A DNA stretch of 27,535 nt from a virus, in IMG/VR virus record IMGVR_UViG_3300005582_000079, positions 1 to 27,535 of that record. The stretch is one strand, 5' to 3'. Position numbers and translations under genes: made by a program. Numbering within the stretch: the stretch's first letter is position 1; the number at the start of each line of letters is the position of its first letter. Positions 21,364 through 26,885 of the stretch are shown here, piece after piece. The notes beneath the pieces are model-generated. The model was not told the origin of the DNA. It saw only the letters and a program-made list of their open reading frames with translations, and did no database searches.

Positions 21364-21624
21364 ATGACACAGTATCAGCGAGAAATTCAGATGTACGGTA
21401 TGACAACAGATGACATTCGTTCGCAGTATATGGAAAGCATCACTGCTAAAATGTCAGGGTTGGAGATGGTCGTAGCAGGCATCTTGTCAGATGTGCAAGA
21501 ACTCACAGCATATCAGCATGCCGCAGACGTTAACAGCAAGGCGTCAAAAGAATTGATTCGTAAGCAATTGAATGTAGCAAAGTTTATCATTTTTGAAATG
21601 ATGGATCAAAAGGAAACAGTATGA
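21364..21624 (+). CDS. Hypothetical helical protein (86 aa)
   Basis: Start chosen at ATG 21364 behind AAAAAGGAC; the in-frame ATG at 21337 would be leaderless (adds MNSTKRTYK). MTQYQREIQMYGMTTDDIRS followed by long helices (ESITAKMSGLEMVVAGILSD). Function unknown. The stop overlaps the next ATG by 4 bases. Confidence 0.72.
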   Translation: MTQYQREIQMYGMTTDDIRSQYMESITAKMSGLEMVVAGILSDVQELTAYQHAADVNSKASKELIRKQLNVAKFIIFEMMDQKETV

Positions 21625-21773
21625 TAATTTACAAAGTTGTTAAGTCTTTTACTGAGACCCGGAGAGGTCGTCTTGTACCAGTTTGGCATGTCGTTGATGT
21701 TGCTGATGGTTTTGTTTATGATGCATTTGACCTGAAGCGCGATGCATTAGATTGGATTTTGAAAACCGGTTAA
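21621..21773 (+). CDS. Small hypothetical protein (50 aa)
   Basis: ATGATAA overlap with the previous stop; MIIYKVVKSFTETRRGRLVP then VWHVVDVADGFVYDAF and a helical end. Beta-rich small domain. No motif recognised. Confidence 0.65.
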   Translation: MIIYKVVKSFTETRRGRLVPVWHVVDVADGFVYDAFDLKRDALDWILKTG

Positions 21774-21821
21774 TTTTCAAATAAGAAAATTTTTATTATT
21801 GATGTATTTTTGGAGAACAAT

Positions 21822-21998
21822 ATGAGTGTTATGAAAAGTCTATATGCAGAGCTCTTGGAGTGCGTAGAAATGGGTCTTAGCGATTTGGCAATTGCGAAGA
21901 TCACCGGTCTCCCCAAAGAGGCGGTTGCGATCGTGATCGAGCAGATTGAGCGAGATCAAATGGCAAAAGATTTTGAAACCGAGTACCCTTATCAGTAA
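21822..21998 (+). CDS. Small HTH-like protein (58 aa)
   Basis: Start ATG 21822 behind TTGGAGAAC. A helix-turn-helix-like stretch is visible at about 18-43 (MGLSDLAIAKITGLPKEAVA then IVIEQIE), followed by an acidic tail (KDFETEYPYQ). A transcription regulator of the early region is a reasonable guess, not shown. The gene's 3' end contains the left arm of the next terminator hairpin. Confidence 0.65.
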   Translation: MSVMKSLYAELLECVEMGLSDLAIAKITGLPKEAVAIVIEQIERDQMAKDFETEYPYQ

Positions 21999-22012
21999 AA
22001 GGGTATTTGACT
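21984..22012 (+). terminator. Hairpin terminator overlapping gene end
   Basis: TACCCTT (21984-21990) pairs with AAGGGTA (21999-22005), 8-base loop, followed by TTTGACTTTTT. The T-run contains the -35 of the next promoter (22007). Confidence 0.75.
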
Positions 22013-22035
22013 TTTTGTCCAAACGGTGTTATAAT
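22007..22035 (+). promoter_or_regulatory. Sigma70-like promoter, shared-spacer family
   Basis: TTGACT at 22007-22012, 17-base spacer with GTCCAAA and GGTGT, TATAAT at 22030-22035, then AAGACATAGTAA like the promoter at 19161. Confidence 0.88.
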
Positions 22036-22066
22036 AAGACATAGTAAGATAGGAAAAGGAAAGAAA

Positions 22067-22378
22067 ATGGCTAAATTATTGATCACTACACAGGTTTATG
22101 AGAACTACGGCGCCCATGATTGGGACGGCAAAGGCGAGTGTCCTAGTTACTGGAAGGCCAAGGGCGGCTCAGACTATGTGGTCAAGAAGATCAATGTCAA
22201 CAAAGTTACAGAGACTGTGATGGCTCTGCGCTCACAGATTGAGCAGGACAATGAACACTTTCGTGAGTATATCATTGGTTGGGAAGTGGTGGCCAACGAC
22301 TACCTTACAGAGTTCGAGCAAAATCAGTTGGACTACGAAGGTCAGATTCGTTTCCCAGCAAAAGAGTTGGCTTGGTAA
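22067..22378 (+). CDS. Conserved phage protein (103 aa)
   Basis: Start ATG 22067 behind AGGAAAAGGAAAG; the upstream frame from 22007 lies in the promoter. MAKLLITTQVYENYGAHDWD then KGECPSYWKAKGGSDYVVKK, a pattern I recall in many phage and plasmid proteins of unknown function. Alpha/beta; no catalytic motif identified. GC content is higher than its neighbours. Confidence 0.78.
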   Translation: MAKLLITTQVYENYGAHDWDGKGECPSYWKAKGGSDYVVKKINVNKVTETVMALRSQIEQDNEHFREYIIGWEVVANDYLTEFEQNQLDYEGQIRFPAKELAW

Positions 22379-22387
22379 GGAGAAAAT

Positions 22388-22609
22388 ATGATTAAAGAAC
22401 AAACTAGATATGATGAACGACATGGTGGTCCATATGATCGTGGTACAGCAGATTCTTACTATGGTCGTGATTATTGGCCACACTATTTCGTAGGCGACAC
22501 TCACAATTCACGTCGTGTCGATATGGCACAGATGAGCCCAGCAGAGATTGTGGCTTACACTGCAGGCTATAACGACAACGAAGCTGATGGTAACAAAAAG
22601 GAATATTGA
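22388..22609 (+). CDS. Conserved hypothetical protein (73 aa)
   Basis: AAGGAG before ATG 22388. Sequence RYDERHGGPYDRGTADSYYG, then HYFVGDTHNSRRV and AEIVAYTAGYNDNEADGNKK: Tyr/Gly/Asp-rich, a repeating family in phages by my recollection. Function unknown. Confidence 0.75.
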   Translation: MIKEQTRYDERHGGPYDRGTADSYYGRDYWPHYFVGDTHNSRRVDMAQMSPAEIVAYTAGYNDNEADGNKKEY

Positions 22610-22611
22610 TA

Positions 22612-22767
22612 ATGCGAGACGAGATATTAGAAAAATTGGCAGAAATAGAAGCTATGCTAGAAAAGGCTACTTGCGATGGAGAACTGTTATCAGAGCTAGA
22701 ATGCTTTGAAGATGTAACTAGCGCAGTAAACACTTTGACAGAGCAAGTTGATTACTATGTTGATTAA
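22612..22767 (+). CDS. Small acidic helical protein (51 aa)
   Basis: ATG 22612 two bases after the preceding stop; MRDEILEKLAEIEAMLEKAT then LLSELECFEDVTSAVNTLTE. Long amphipathic helices and negative charge; may be an oligomeric or binding protein. No motif. Confidence 0.65.
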   Translation: MRDEILEKLAEIEAMLEKATCDGELLSELECFEDVTSAVNTLTEQVDYYVD

Positions 22768-22776
22768 GGAATTGTA

Positions 22777-23046
22777 ATGCGTACTAAGACATTGATTCAT
22801 GGATTTAAGAACTCGCAAAAGATCAGAGTGATTATAGATGGGTTTGGCATATATACTACGGTCGGTAGTATATTTAATGTATATGCTCATCATAGTTTGA
22901 AGCAGGCCGCATTTGATGGGTTGTTGCGTTTGAGTAGCGAGCGTTATTTTGCTGAAAGAGCAAACAAAGAATTACCAACAATGGTTAGTATGACTAGTAT
23001 GAATACTACTCAAATTGGTAAGCAAGTACAAATTGATTTGGTTTAA
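22777..23046 (+). CDS. Hypothetical protein (89 aa)
   Basis: MRTKTLIHGFKNSQKIRVII, then IFNVYAHHSLKQAAFDGLLR and a polar end. A small alpha/beta protein. AAGGAATT before the ATG. Function unknown. Confidence 0.7.
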   Translation: MRTKTLIHGFKNSQKIRVIIDGFGIYTTVGSIFNVYAHHSLKQAAFDGLLRLSSERYFAERANKELPTMVSMTSMNTTQIGKQVQIDLV

Positions 23047-23055
23047 GGAATAGAT

Positions 23056-23607
23056 ATGCCTAATTGGTGCAATAATACAGTTCGTCTCACTCATAGAGAC
23101 CCAGCTATGATTATCCGAGCGCGCAACGCTTTGACTGAAGGTAGATTCTTTTCAGAGTTTGTCCCAGTACCGAAAGAACTATCTGAGACAGTAGCATCAT
23201 CTCAGACAGACGAAGCATTGACAAATGCAAACCTAGCAAAATTTGGTTATGTTTCTTGGTATGATTTTTGCGTGAATGAATGGGGAACGAAGTGGGATAC
23301 GGAATGTCATAGCGTCGACACCTATGAAGATTTCCCTGATACAATTGATGCAGTATTTGATACAGCATGGGCACCACCAATTGCTTTTTATGAGAAGCTC
23401 GAGAAAATGGGATTTCTGGTTGAAGCAAAATACTATGAGTCAGGTATGTGCTTTGCTGGAATTTACACTGAAGGCCTCGACAATTTTTACGAGTTGTCTG
23501 GTATGTCAGCGGCCGAAGTTGAGCAAAAGATTCCTGAAGAACTTGATGCAGAGTTTTGCATCAGCGAGAATATGTACGAATGGGAAGCTGAGAATACTGA
23601 GGAGTGA
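23056..23607 (+). CDS. YubB ferredoxin-like / DUF1281-type protein (183 aa)
   Basis: Opens with the typical MPNWCNNTVRLTHRDPAMII and has the paired features of the Api92/YubB-type domain: YVSWYDFCVNEWGTKWD and VFDTAWAPPIAFYEKLEKMG. The acidic end (VEQKIPEELDAEFCISE) is normal. The fold is ferredoxin-like; the role is unknown in both plasmids and phages. Its final codons overlap the - strand -10 element of the second divergent cassette. Confidence 0.85.
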   Translation: MPNWCNNTVRLTHRDPAMIIRARNALTEGRFFSEFVPVPKELSETVASSQTDEALTNANLAKFGYVSWYDFCVNEWGTKWDTECHSVDTYEDFPDTIDAVFDTAWAPPIAFYEKLEKMGFLVEAKYYESGMCFAGIYTEGLDNFYELSGMSAAEVEQKIPEELDAEFCISENMYEWEAENTEE

Positions 23608-23635
23608 TTTTAACATCTTTCGAGTGTTTTGTCAA
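23607..23635 (-). promoter_or_regulatory. Promoter on the - strand (divergent cassette 2)
   Basis: On the - strand TTGACA is the complement of 23630-23635, spacer 17, TAAAAT is the complement of 23607-23612. The spacer shares CTnGAAAGATGT with the - promoter at 21234. It points antisense into the DUF1281-type gene. Confidence 0.6.
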
Positions 23636-23670
23636 TACCCCAGCTCCCCGAAGGGTTACTAAACTTTAGG

Positions 23671-23699
23671 TTGACAGGGTGTCCAAAATGTGCTATAAT
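23671..23699 (+). promoter_or_regulatory. Sigma70-like promoter, shared-spacer family
   Basis: TTGACA at 23671-23676, spacer of 17 with GTCCAAAATGTGC, TATAAT at 23694-23699 and AGAGGCAT after. A weak TACCC/GGGTTA hairpin (23636-23658) lies upstream. Confidence 0.88.
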
Positions 23700-23724
23700 A
23701 GAGGCATATTAAGAAAGAAACAAA

Positions 23725-23910
23725 ATGGAAAAAGAAATCACCGTCTCTGTTCAGTTAAATGCTCAACAAATCTCTATGCTTTTAGGCGTCTTATTCGAAG
23801 CCAATAATGCTGGTCTAATATGTTCTGAGGATATTCAATTATTTGCTGAAACTCAGGAGATAATCGAAACTGCTGAGAATAATATTTTCTCTCAATATTA
23901 CCCCTCATAA
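23725..23910 (+). CDS. Hypothetical protein (61 aa)
   Basis: ATG 23725 about 19 bases after the expected transcript start. MEKEITVSVQLNAQQISMLL then acidic helical AETQEIIETAENN. First gene of its operon. No motif. Confidence 0.65.
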   Translation: MEKEITVSVQLNAQQISMLLGVLFEANNAGLICSEDIQLFAETQEIIETAENNIFSQYYPS

Positions 23911-23918
23911 GGATTATT

Positions 23919-24131
23919 ATGTCTAATAATGTAGTTATTCCAGAATATGGAATGTTCACCGAAGAAGGTGATTATGAAGTATTCAGAATCGTCGATTTAG
24001 CTAAGCGTGCGAGATTAACCTGGAATCAGGTAAAAGGATTATTGCAACAATTATCCAGCACTGAAGGCTTCGAAGAAGCAATGGATACGGTTGTACGAGA
24101 AAGAGTTTGGGAAGAATTAAAATATGAATAA
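23919..24131 (+). CDS. Hypothetical protein, possible winged-HTH (70 aa)
   Basis: AAGGATT before ATG 23919. Residues 25-48 (IVDLAKRARLTWNQVKGLLQ) could form a helix-turn-helix; the end is acidic. Overlaps the next gene by 8 bases. A DNA-binding function is a weak inference. Confidence 0.62.
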   Translation: MSNNVVIPEYGMFTEEGDYEVFRIVDLAKRARLTWNQVKGLLQQLSSTEGFEEAMDTVVRERVWEELKYE

Positions 24132-24321
24132 CAAATTAAAAGCAGTATTATACACAGCAATGGCAGTAATTGCTATCATTGCTATATCGTTCGTGGTAAC
24201 AGCAACCTCTGAGATTATGGGTATTGCGCTTATGGTTCAGATCATGGGAATGTCTATTCTAATCTTTGTGATGTACTTGATGTTCCTGGCACAAATAGAA
24301 TCAAATAAAGATAATGAATAA
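24124..24321 (+). CDS. Small two-helix membrane protein (65 aa)
   Basis: Two hydrophobic segments at about 7-27 and 31-56 (AMAVIAIIAISFVVTATSEI, IMGMSILIFVMYLMFLA), basic N-terminus and acidic C-terminus (ESNKDNE), giving inside-facing ends. Overlaps genes on both sides (8 bases each). Possibly an inner-membrane host-interaction protein. Confidence 0.72.
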   Translation: MNNKLKAVLYTAMAVIAIIAISFVVTATSEIMGIALMVQIMGMSILIFVMYLMFLAQIESNKDNE

Positions 24322-24586
24322 CGAGTTAGAGCCGGGTTGCCTGGCGGTTATCATCGAATCAGTATTTGGTCAATCAATTGGTCAGATCGTACAATGTATT
24401 CGAATAAAAGGTAATCACTCAGAGCACGGCACAATATGGACAGTTAGAGCCCAGCACGAATTAGTATCGGAGTTTGGGGGTAAAGGTCATGTAATGGATA
24501 GTCCGGCCAAATGGTTAAAGAAGATTAACCCAGACGACAAAGAAGACAATACCAACGAGAAACGAGATTATGAAATCAGTTTTTAA
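24314..24586 (+). CDS. Hypothetical protein (90 aa)
   Basis: MNNELEPGCLAVIIESVFGQ, then IVQCIRIKGNHSEHGTIWTV, beta-rich, with a charged tail (NPDDKEDNTNEKRDY). It resembles short SH3-like phage domains by layout only. Overlaps the next gene by 17 bases. Confidence 0.68.
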   Translation: MNNELEPGCLAVIIESVFGQSIGQIVQCIRIKGNHSEHGTIWTVRAQHELVSEFGGKGHVMDSPAKWLKKINPDDKEDNTNEKRDYEISF

Positions 24587-24839
24587 ACTAACAGACGAAG
24601 ATCTAGAATCCTGTGTGGATGGTACTACTAATATCGATTTACTCTGGGAGATTCTGCATAAACCCAGTGTAGTTGTAAATGGTGTGGTAAATCCAGATCA
24701 ATTTGCATCATGGTTTGGCCATGCTCTAGAAGGTTATATCGACGCTGAATCAGAGGAAGAATTTAATGAATCCAACAAGAGTAATCTGGAATGGGGATTT
24801 GCCATTGCTGACAATATCAACGATTTAATCTTGGGATAA
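24570..24839 (+). CDS. Hypothetical protein (89 aa)
   Basis: ATG at 24570 in the 3' end of the previous gene. MKSVFKLTDEDLESCVDGTT, then FASWFGHALEGYIDAESEEE and an acidic end. No recognised motif. Confidence 0.68.
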   Translation: MKSVFKLTDEDLESCVDGTTNIDLLWEILHKPSVVVNGVVNPDQFASWFGHALEGYIDAESEEEFNESNKSNLEWGFAIADNINDLILG

Positions 24840-24842
24840 GCA

Positions 24843-24968
24843 ATGGCCATTATAGCATATATTGCAACAGTAATCTTCGCAATAACCTCCCTGGCTACGC
24901 AAGATGTGTATTACCTAATTCTGGCTATAATAGCAACAATAGTTGGAATATTAGCAGGAAAAGACTAA
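24843..24968 (+). CDS. Small membrane protein (41 aa)
   Basis: MAIIAYIATVIFAITSLATQ then VYYLILAIIATIVGILAGKD: two hydrophobic helices with a Lys-Asp end. Starts 4 bases after the previous stop; stop overlaps the next start. Confidence 0.6.
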   Translation: MAIIAYIATVIFAITSLATQDVYYLILAIIATIVGILAGKD

Positions 24969-25045
24969 TGCCAGGCTTCGCAATTATTTTACTCATAGCA
25001 TTACTCGTAGTAATAGTCTTAACAGATCAGGATCCACATGATTAG
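24968..25045 (+). CDS. Membrane mini-protein (25 aa)
   Basis: MPGFAIILLIALLVVIVLTD, a single membrane helix with an acidic end (QDPHD). Its ATG overlaps the previous stop by one base; it runs into the start of the next gene (25038). Translation is plausible but unproven. Confidence 0.5.
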   Translation: MPGFAIILLIALLVVIVLTDQDPHD

Positions 25046-25430
25046 AAATAAAAAATACATCGTAGCAGGTAATTACGATCAATATGCAGCGTATGTTAAT
25101 AATAAGCGTAAAGATATAAGCAATAGTAATACAGAGTATATCTACGTAAATAGCGCAAAAAATTTAGTAGGTATAGTGAATATAGAGGGATTCTATATAG
25201 GAACGTATTATGAGCGTAAAGATATAAGCGATATTCAAGATAGAATAGCAATATCTAAGCGAATGCTGGCTACTGAATTAGAGATTAATCAGCTAACAGA
25301 CCGAATAAACGCTAATAAAGAAGTAGATAATAAAAACGAATATAGCGTAGAGCAGTATACGCCAGCAGAAGATTCAGTATATGGTAATGTAACGGGATAT
25401 AAGCGTAAGCATACAGATCTAATAGAATAA
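25038..25430 (+). CDS. Hypothetical protein (130 aa)
   Basis: MIRNKKYIVAGNYDQYAAYV, then YVNSAKNLVGIVNIEGFYIG and a coiled charged tail. The N-terminal half resembles a short phage family with a VxLVGxxNxxGFYIG-type core that I recall in T4-like phages. Overlaps the mini-protein by 8 bases. The stop precedes a non-coding stretch with DnaA-box-like sites. Confidence 0.72.
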   Translation: MIRNKKYIVAGNYDQYAAYVNNKRKDISNSNTEYIYVNSAKNLVGIVNIEGFYIGTYYERKDISDIQDRIAISKRMLATELEINQLTDRINANKEVDNKNEYSVEQYTPAEDSVYGNVTGYKRKHTDLIE

Positions 25431-25432
25431 AT

Positions 25433-25452
25433 CGGGGATAACCTGTGGATAA
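25433..25452 (-). other. Tandem DnaA-box-like sites
   Basis: On the - strand the 9-mer TTATCCACA (complement of 25444-25452) matches the consensus DnaA box exactly, and TTATCCCCG (complement of 25433-25441) lies 11 bases away in the same direction with 7 of 9 matches. They sit in an 88-base non-coding gap. A host DnaA-binding or origin function is inference. Confidence 0.45.
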
Positions 25453-25456
25453 ATCG

Positions 25457-25478
25457 AGCCTAAACAAAAGGCTATTTA
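25457..25478 (+). terminator. Weak hairpin terminator
   Basis: AGCCT (25457-25461) and AGGCT (25469-25473) with a short loop and ATTTAT after. Closes the operon of 23725-25430. The T-run is weak. Confidence 0.45.
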
Positions 25479-25518
25479 TGTTGGCTAAAAGTGTGTGAAT
25501 CAGGGAGATAGAAACAAA

Positions 25519-25662
25519 ATGACTATGACGATTATCTTTTATATTATTTCTTTTATTGCTGGGGTATTATCTCTTATTATCTCTATGCCTGCTATGCTGG
25601 GAGTATCTATTATCTCTACGCTATTAGCGATTATCACAGAGAGAGTATCTAATATGGATTAA
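25519..25662 (+). CDS. Small membrane protein (47 aa)
   Basis: AGGGAG before ATG 25519. MTMTIIFYIISFIAGVLSLI and MLGVSIISTLLAIITERVS form two membrane helices with a polar end. Lies between a terminator and the next promoter. No recognised family. Confidence 0.6.
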   Translation: MTMTIIFYIISFIAGVLSLIISMPAMLGVSIISTLLAIITERVSNMD

Positions 25663-25703
25663 CGATTTACTAGACGGGTCTATTATATTTGCTAGGTCAG
25701 TCT

Positions 25704-25730
25704 AGTAACCCTTCAGGGCGATTGGGTACT
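25704..25730 (+). terminator. Imperfect hairpin before promoter
   Basis: AGTAACCC (25704-25711) pairs with GGGTACT (25724-25730), one bulged A. No good T-run, so termination is uncertain. The same imperfect hairpin (AGTAACCC/GGGTACT) recurs at 26814-26840. Confidence 0.4.
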
Positions 25731-25740
25731 ATAGAAAGAT

Positions 25741-25769
25741 TTGACAAGATGTCCAAAATGTGCTATAAT
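25741..25769 (+). promoter_or_regulatory. Sigma70-like promoter, shared-spacer family
   Basis: TTGACA at 25741-25746, spacer with GTCCAAAATGTGC, TATAAT at 25764-25769, then AAGGCAT. Drives the structured leader at 25775-25938. Confidence 0.9.
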
Positions 25770-25774
25770 AAGGC

Positions 25775-25938
25775 ATGTTAAAGAAAAAAGGTTGTTGAAG
25801 GAAAGAGCATTTAGGCCCGCTTGAGGAACAGCGGTAAAGCCCCAGAGCACCGGGGCACCTAGATGGGACAACGGTTAAATTGAGGTTACTCCAAAACGCG
25901 AGACACGCGAAAGCAAAAAGTCAAGCAAGGAGTATTAA
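25775..25938 (+). ncRNA. Structured leader or small RNA
   Basis: A 160-base untranslated stretch starting at the promoter. Core fold: outer stem TTTAGG (25810-25815) with CCTAGA (25858-25863), enclosing two hairpins, CCGCT/AGCGG (25817-25821, 25830-25834) and GCCCC/GGGGC (25839-25843, 25852-25856), so a three-way junction. A further hairpin CGCG/CGCG (25897-25900, 25906-25909) precedes the AAGGAG site at 25927-25932. Noncoding: the only ATG-led frame at the 5' end is 7 codons (25775). It might be a riboswitch or regulatory RNA; no known class fits. Confidence 0.55.
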
Positions 25939-26253
25939 ATGAGATTGTATCTCAGCCAATCTTTCTATAAAGGACTTGGAATGAAGGAAATCAAAATGTC
26001 AGCATTAAAAAAGTATCTGGATCGCAAAAACGCATACGCTACAATCTTTGGTGCCAAAGCACTTACATTGGATAGTGCAGTTGACCGTCAAAAGATTGCC
26101 GATAGTATTGATTCAGATTTGAGCCCCGAGAATTTGACTTGCGATGGCGAACTGCCCCGTAGTCTTGTTCAAGCCCGTTACAAGGAATTGACTAATTCGG
26201 CACGTGAATTACAAAAGTTGGACCCATCTGTTAAGTTTTACGAATTTGCTTAA
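25939..26253 (+). CDS. Hypothetical protein (104 aa)
   Basis: ATG 25939 behind AAGGAG (25927-25932). MRLYLSQSFYKGLGMKEIKM then helical, charged segments (KALTLDSAVDRQKIADSIDS; VQARYKELTNSARELQKLDP). Downstream of the structured leader, so its translation may be controlled by it. Function unknown. Confidence 0.72.
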   Translation: MRLYLSQSFYKGLGMKEIKMSALKKYLDRKNAYATIFGAKALTLDSAVDRQKIADSIDSDLSPENLTCDGELPRSLVQARYKELTNSARELQKLDPSVKFYEFA

Positions 26254-26262
26254 GGAGTAGAC

Positions 26263-26439
26263 ATGAAAATTTCCACAGCAATTTCCGTATTACAAAAAGA
26301 CGCAGACTTTCTAGGTATGGCGTTTTTTGACTTCATTGCTTTTGTCAAACAGAACCCATTGGCCCAGACTCAAAAGACTATTGAGGCTTATGCAATCTTC
26401 GCAATGGAAAGCAAGAAGGCATGGGACAAGGTAGCATGA
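26263..26439 (+). CDS. Small hypothetical protein (58 aa)
   Basis: TAAGGAG before ATG 26263. MKISTAISVLQKDADFLGMA and FFDFIAFVKQNPLAQTQKTI: amphipathic, helical. Stop overlaps the next ATG by 4 bases. Confidence 0.7.
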   Translation: MKISTAISVLQKDADFLGMAFFDFIAFVKQNPLAQTQKTIEAYAIFAMESKKAWDKVA

Positions 26440-26735
26440 GCGATGCTAGAAAAGACTACTTAGTTAAAGAGATCTGGGAAGACGGATCTGAGACTTTTTA
26501 TGTTGCTAGAGAGCATCAGCGAGAAGACGCTATTGCCAGAGTCAAAGTACGCTGGGACTCTATGGCACACGTATACGGAGCACACGGCACCGTTATAACA
26601 AGACCAGTATCATACGAGCATGCGAATTTTGACGATAAGAAAATGTACTGGCACCCGGCATCAAGCATCAGCTCACTTGTTAAACGAGTTTATCTACTAG
26701 ACGAAATGGAACACTACTATGAATACACTGCTTAA
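26436..26735 (+). CDS. Hypothetical protein (99 aa)
   Basis: Start ATG 26436 at the ATGA overlap; an upstream ATG at 26421 is inside the previous gene. MSDARKDYLVKEIWEDGSET, then REHQREDAIARVKVRWDSMA. Alpha/beta, charged. No motif. Confidence 0.7.
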   Translation: MSDARKDYLVKEIWEDGSETFYVAREHQREDAIARVKVRWDSMAHVYGAHGTVITRPVSYEHANFDDKKMYWHPASSISSLVKRVYLLDEMEHYYEYTA

Positions 26736-26814
26736 AGAACTAGCACAAGCCGCGCTATTTGTATTGGTTGCATTTGGCCCCTTCTTCTACTACTTCTACA
26801 CAATGACACCCTAA
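26719..26814 (+). CDS. Membrane mini-protein (31 aa)
   Basis: MNTLLKELAQAALFVLVAFG then PFFYYFYTMTP: one membrane helix with an aromatic end. Starts inside the preceding gene and ends just before a hairpin and promoter. Translation is plausible. Confidence 0.5.
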   Translation: MNTLLKELAQAALFVLVAFGPFFYYFYTMTP

Positions 26815-26826
26815 GTAACCCGTTAT

Positions 26827-26855
26827 TTGACAAGGGTACTTAAAGGTGTTATAAT
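26827..26855 (+). promoter_or_regulatory. Sigma70-like promoter with embedded hairpin
   Basis: TTGACA at 26827-26832, 17-base spacer ending GGTGT, TATAAT at 26850-26855. AGTAACCC (26814-26821) and GGGTACT (26834-26840) can pair around the -35. The expected start is near an in-frame ATG at 26862. Confidence 0.87.
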
Positions 26856-26885
26856 ATAGACATGATGCAGCAAAAAGGAAACAAA

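Noticed and set aside
25678-25710. Possible third - strand promoter before 25741
   Set aside because: ATTATA gives a - strand TATAAT, but there is no -35-like hexamer at 16-18 bases.
25800-25900. tRNA-like reading of the structured leader
   Set aside because: GGTTAAATT resembles a T-loop, but no acceptor stem, anticodon arm or D arm of proper size can be formed.
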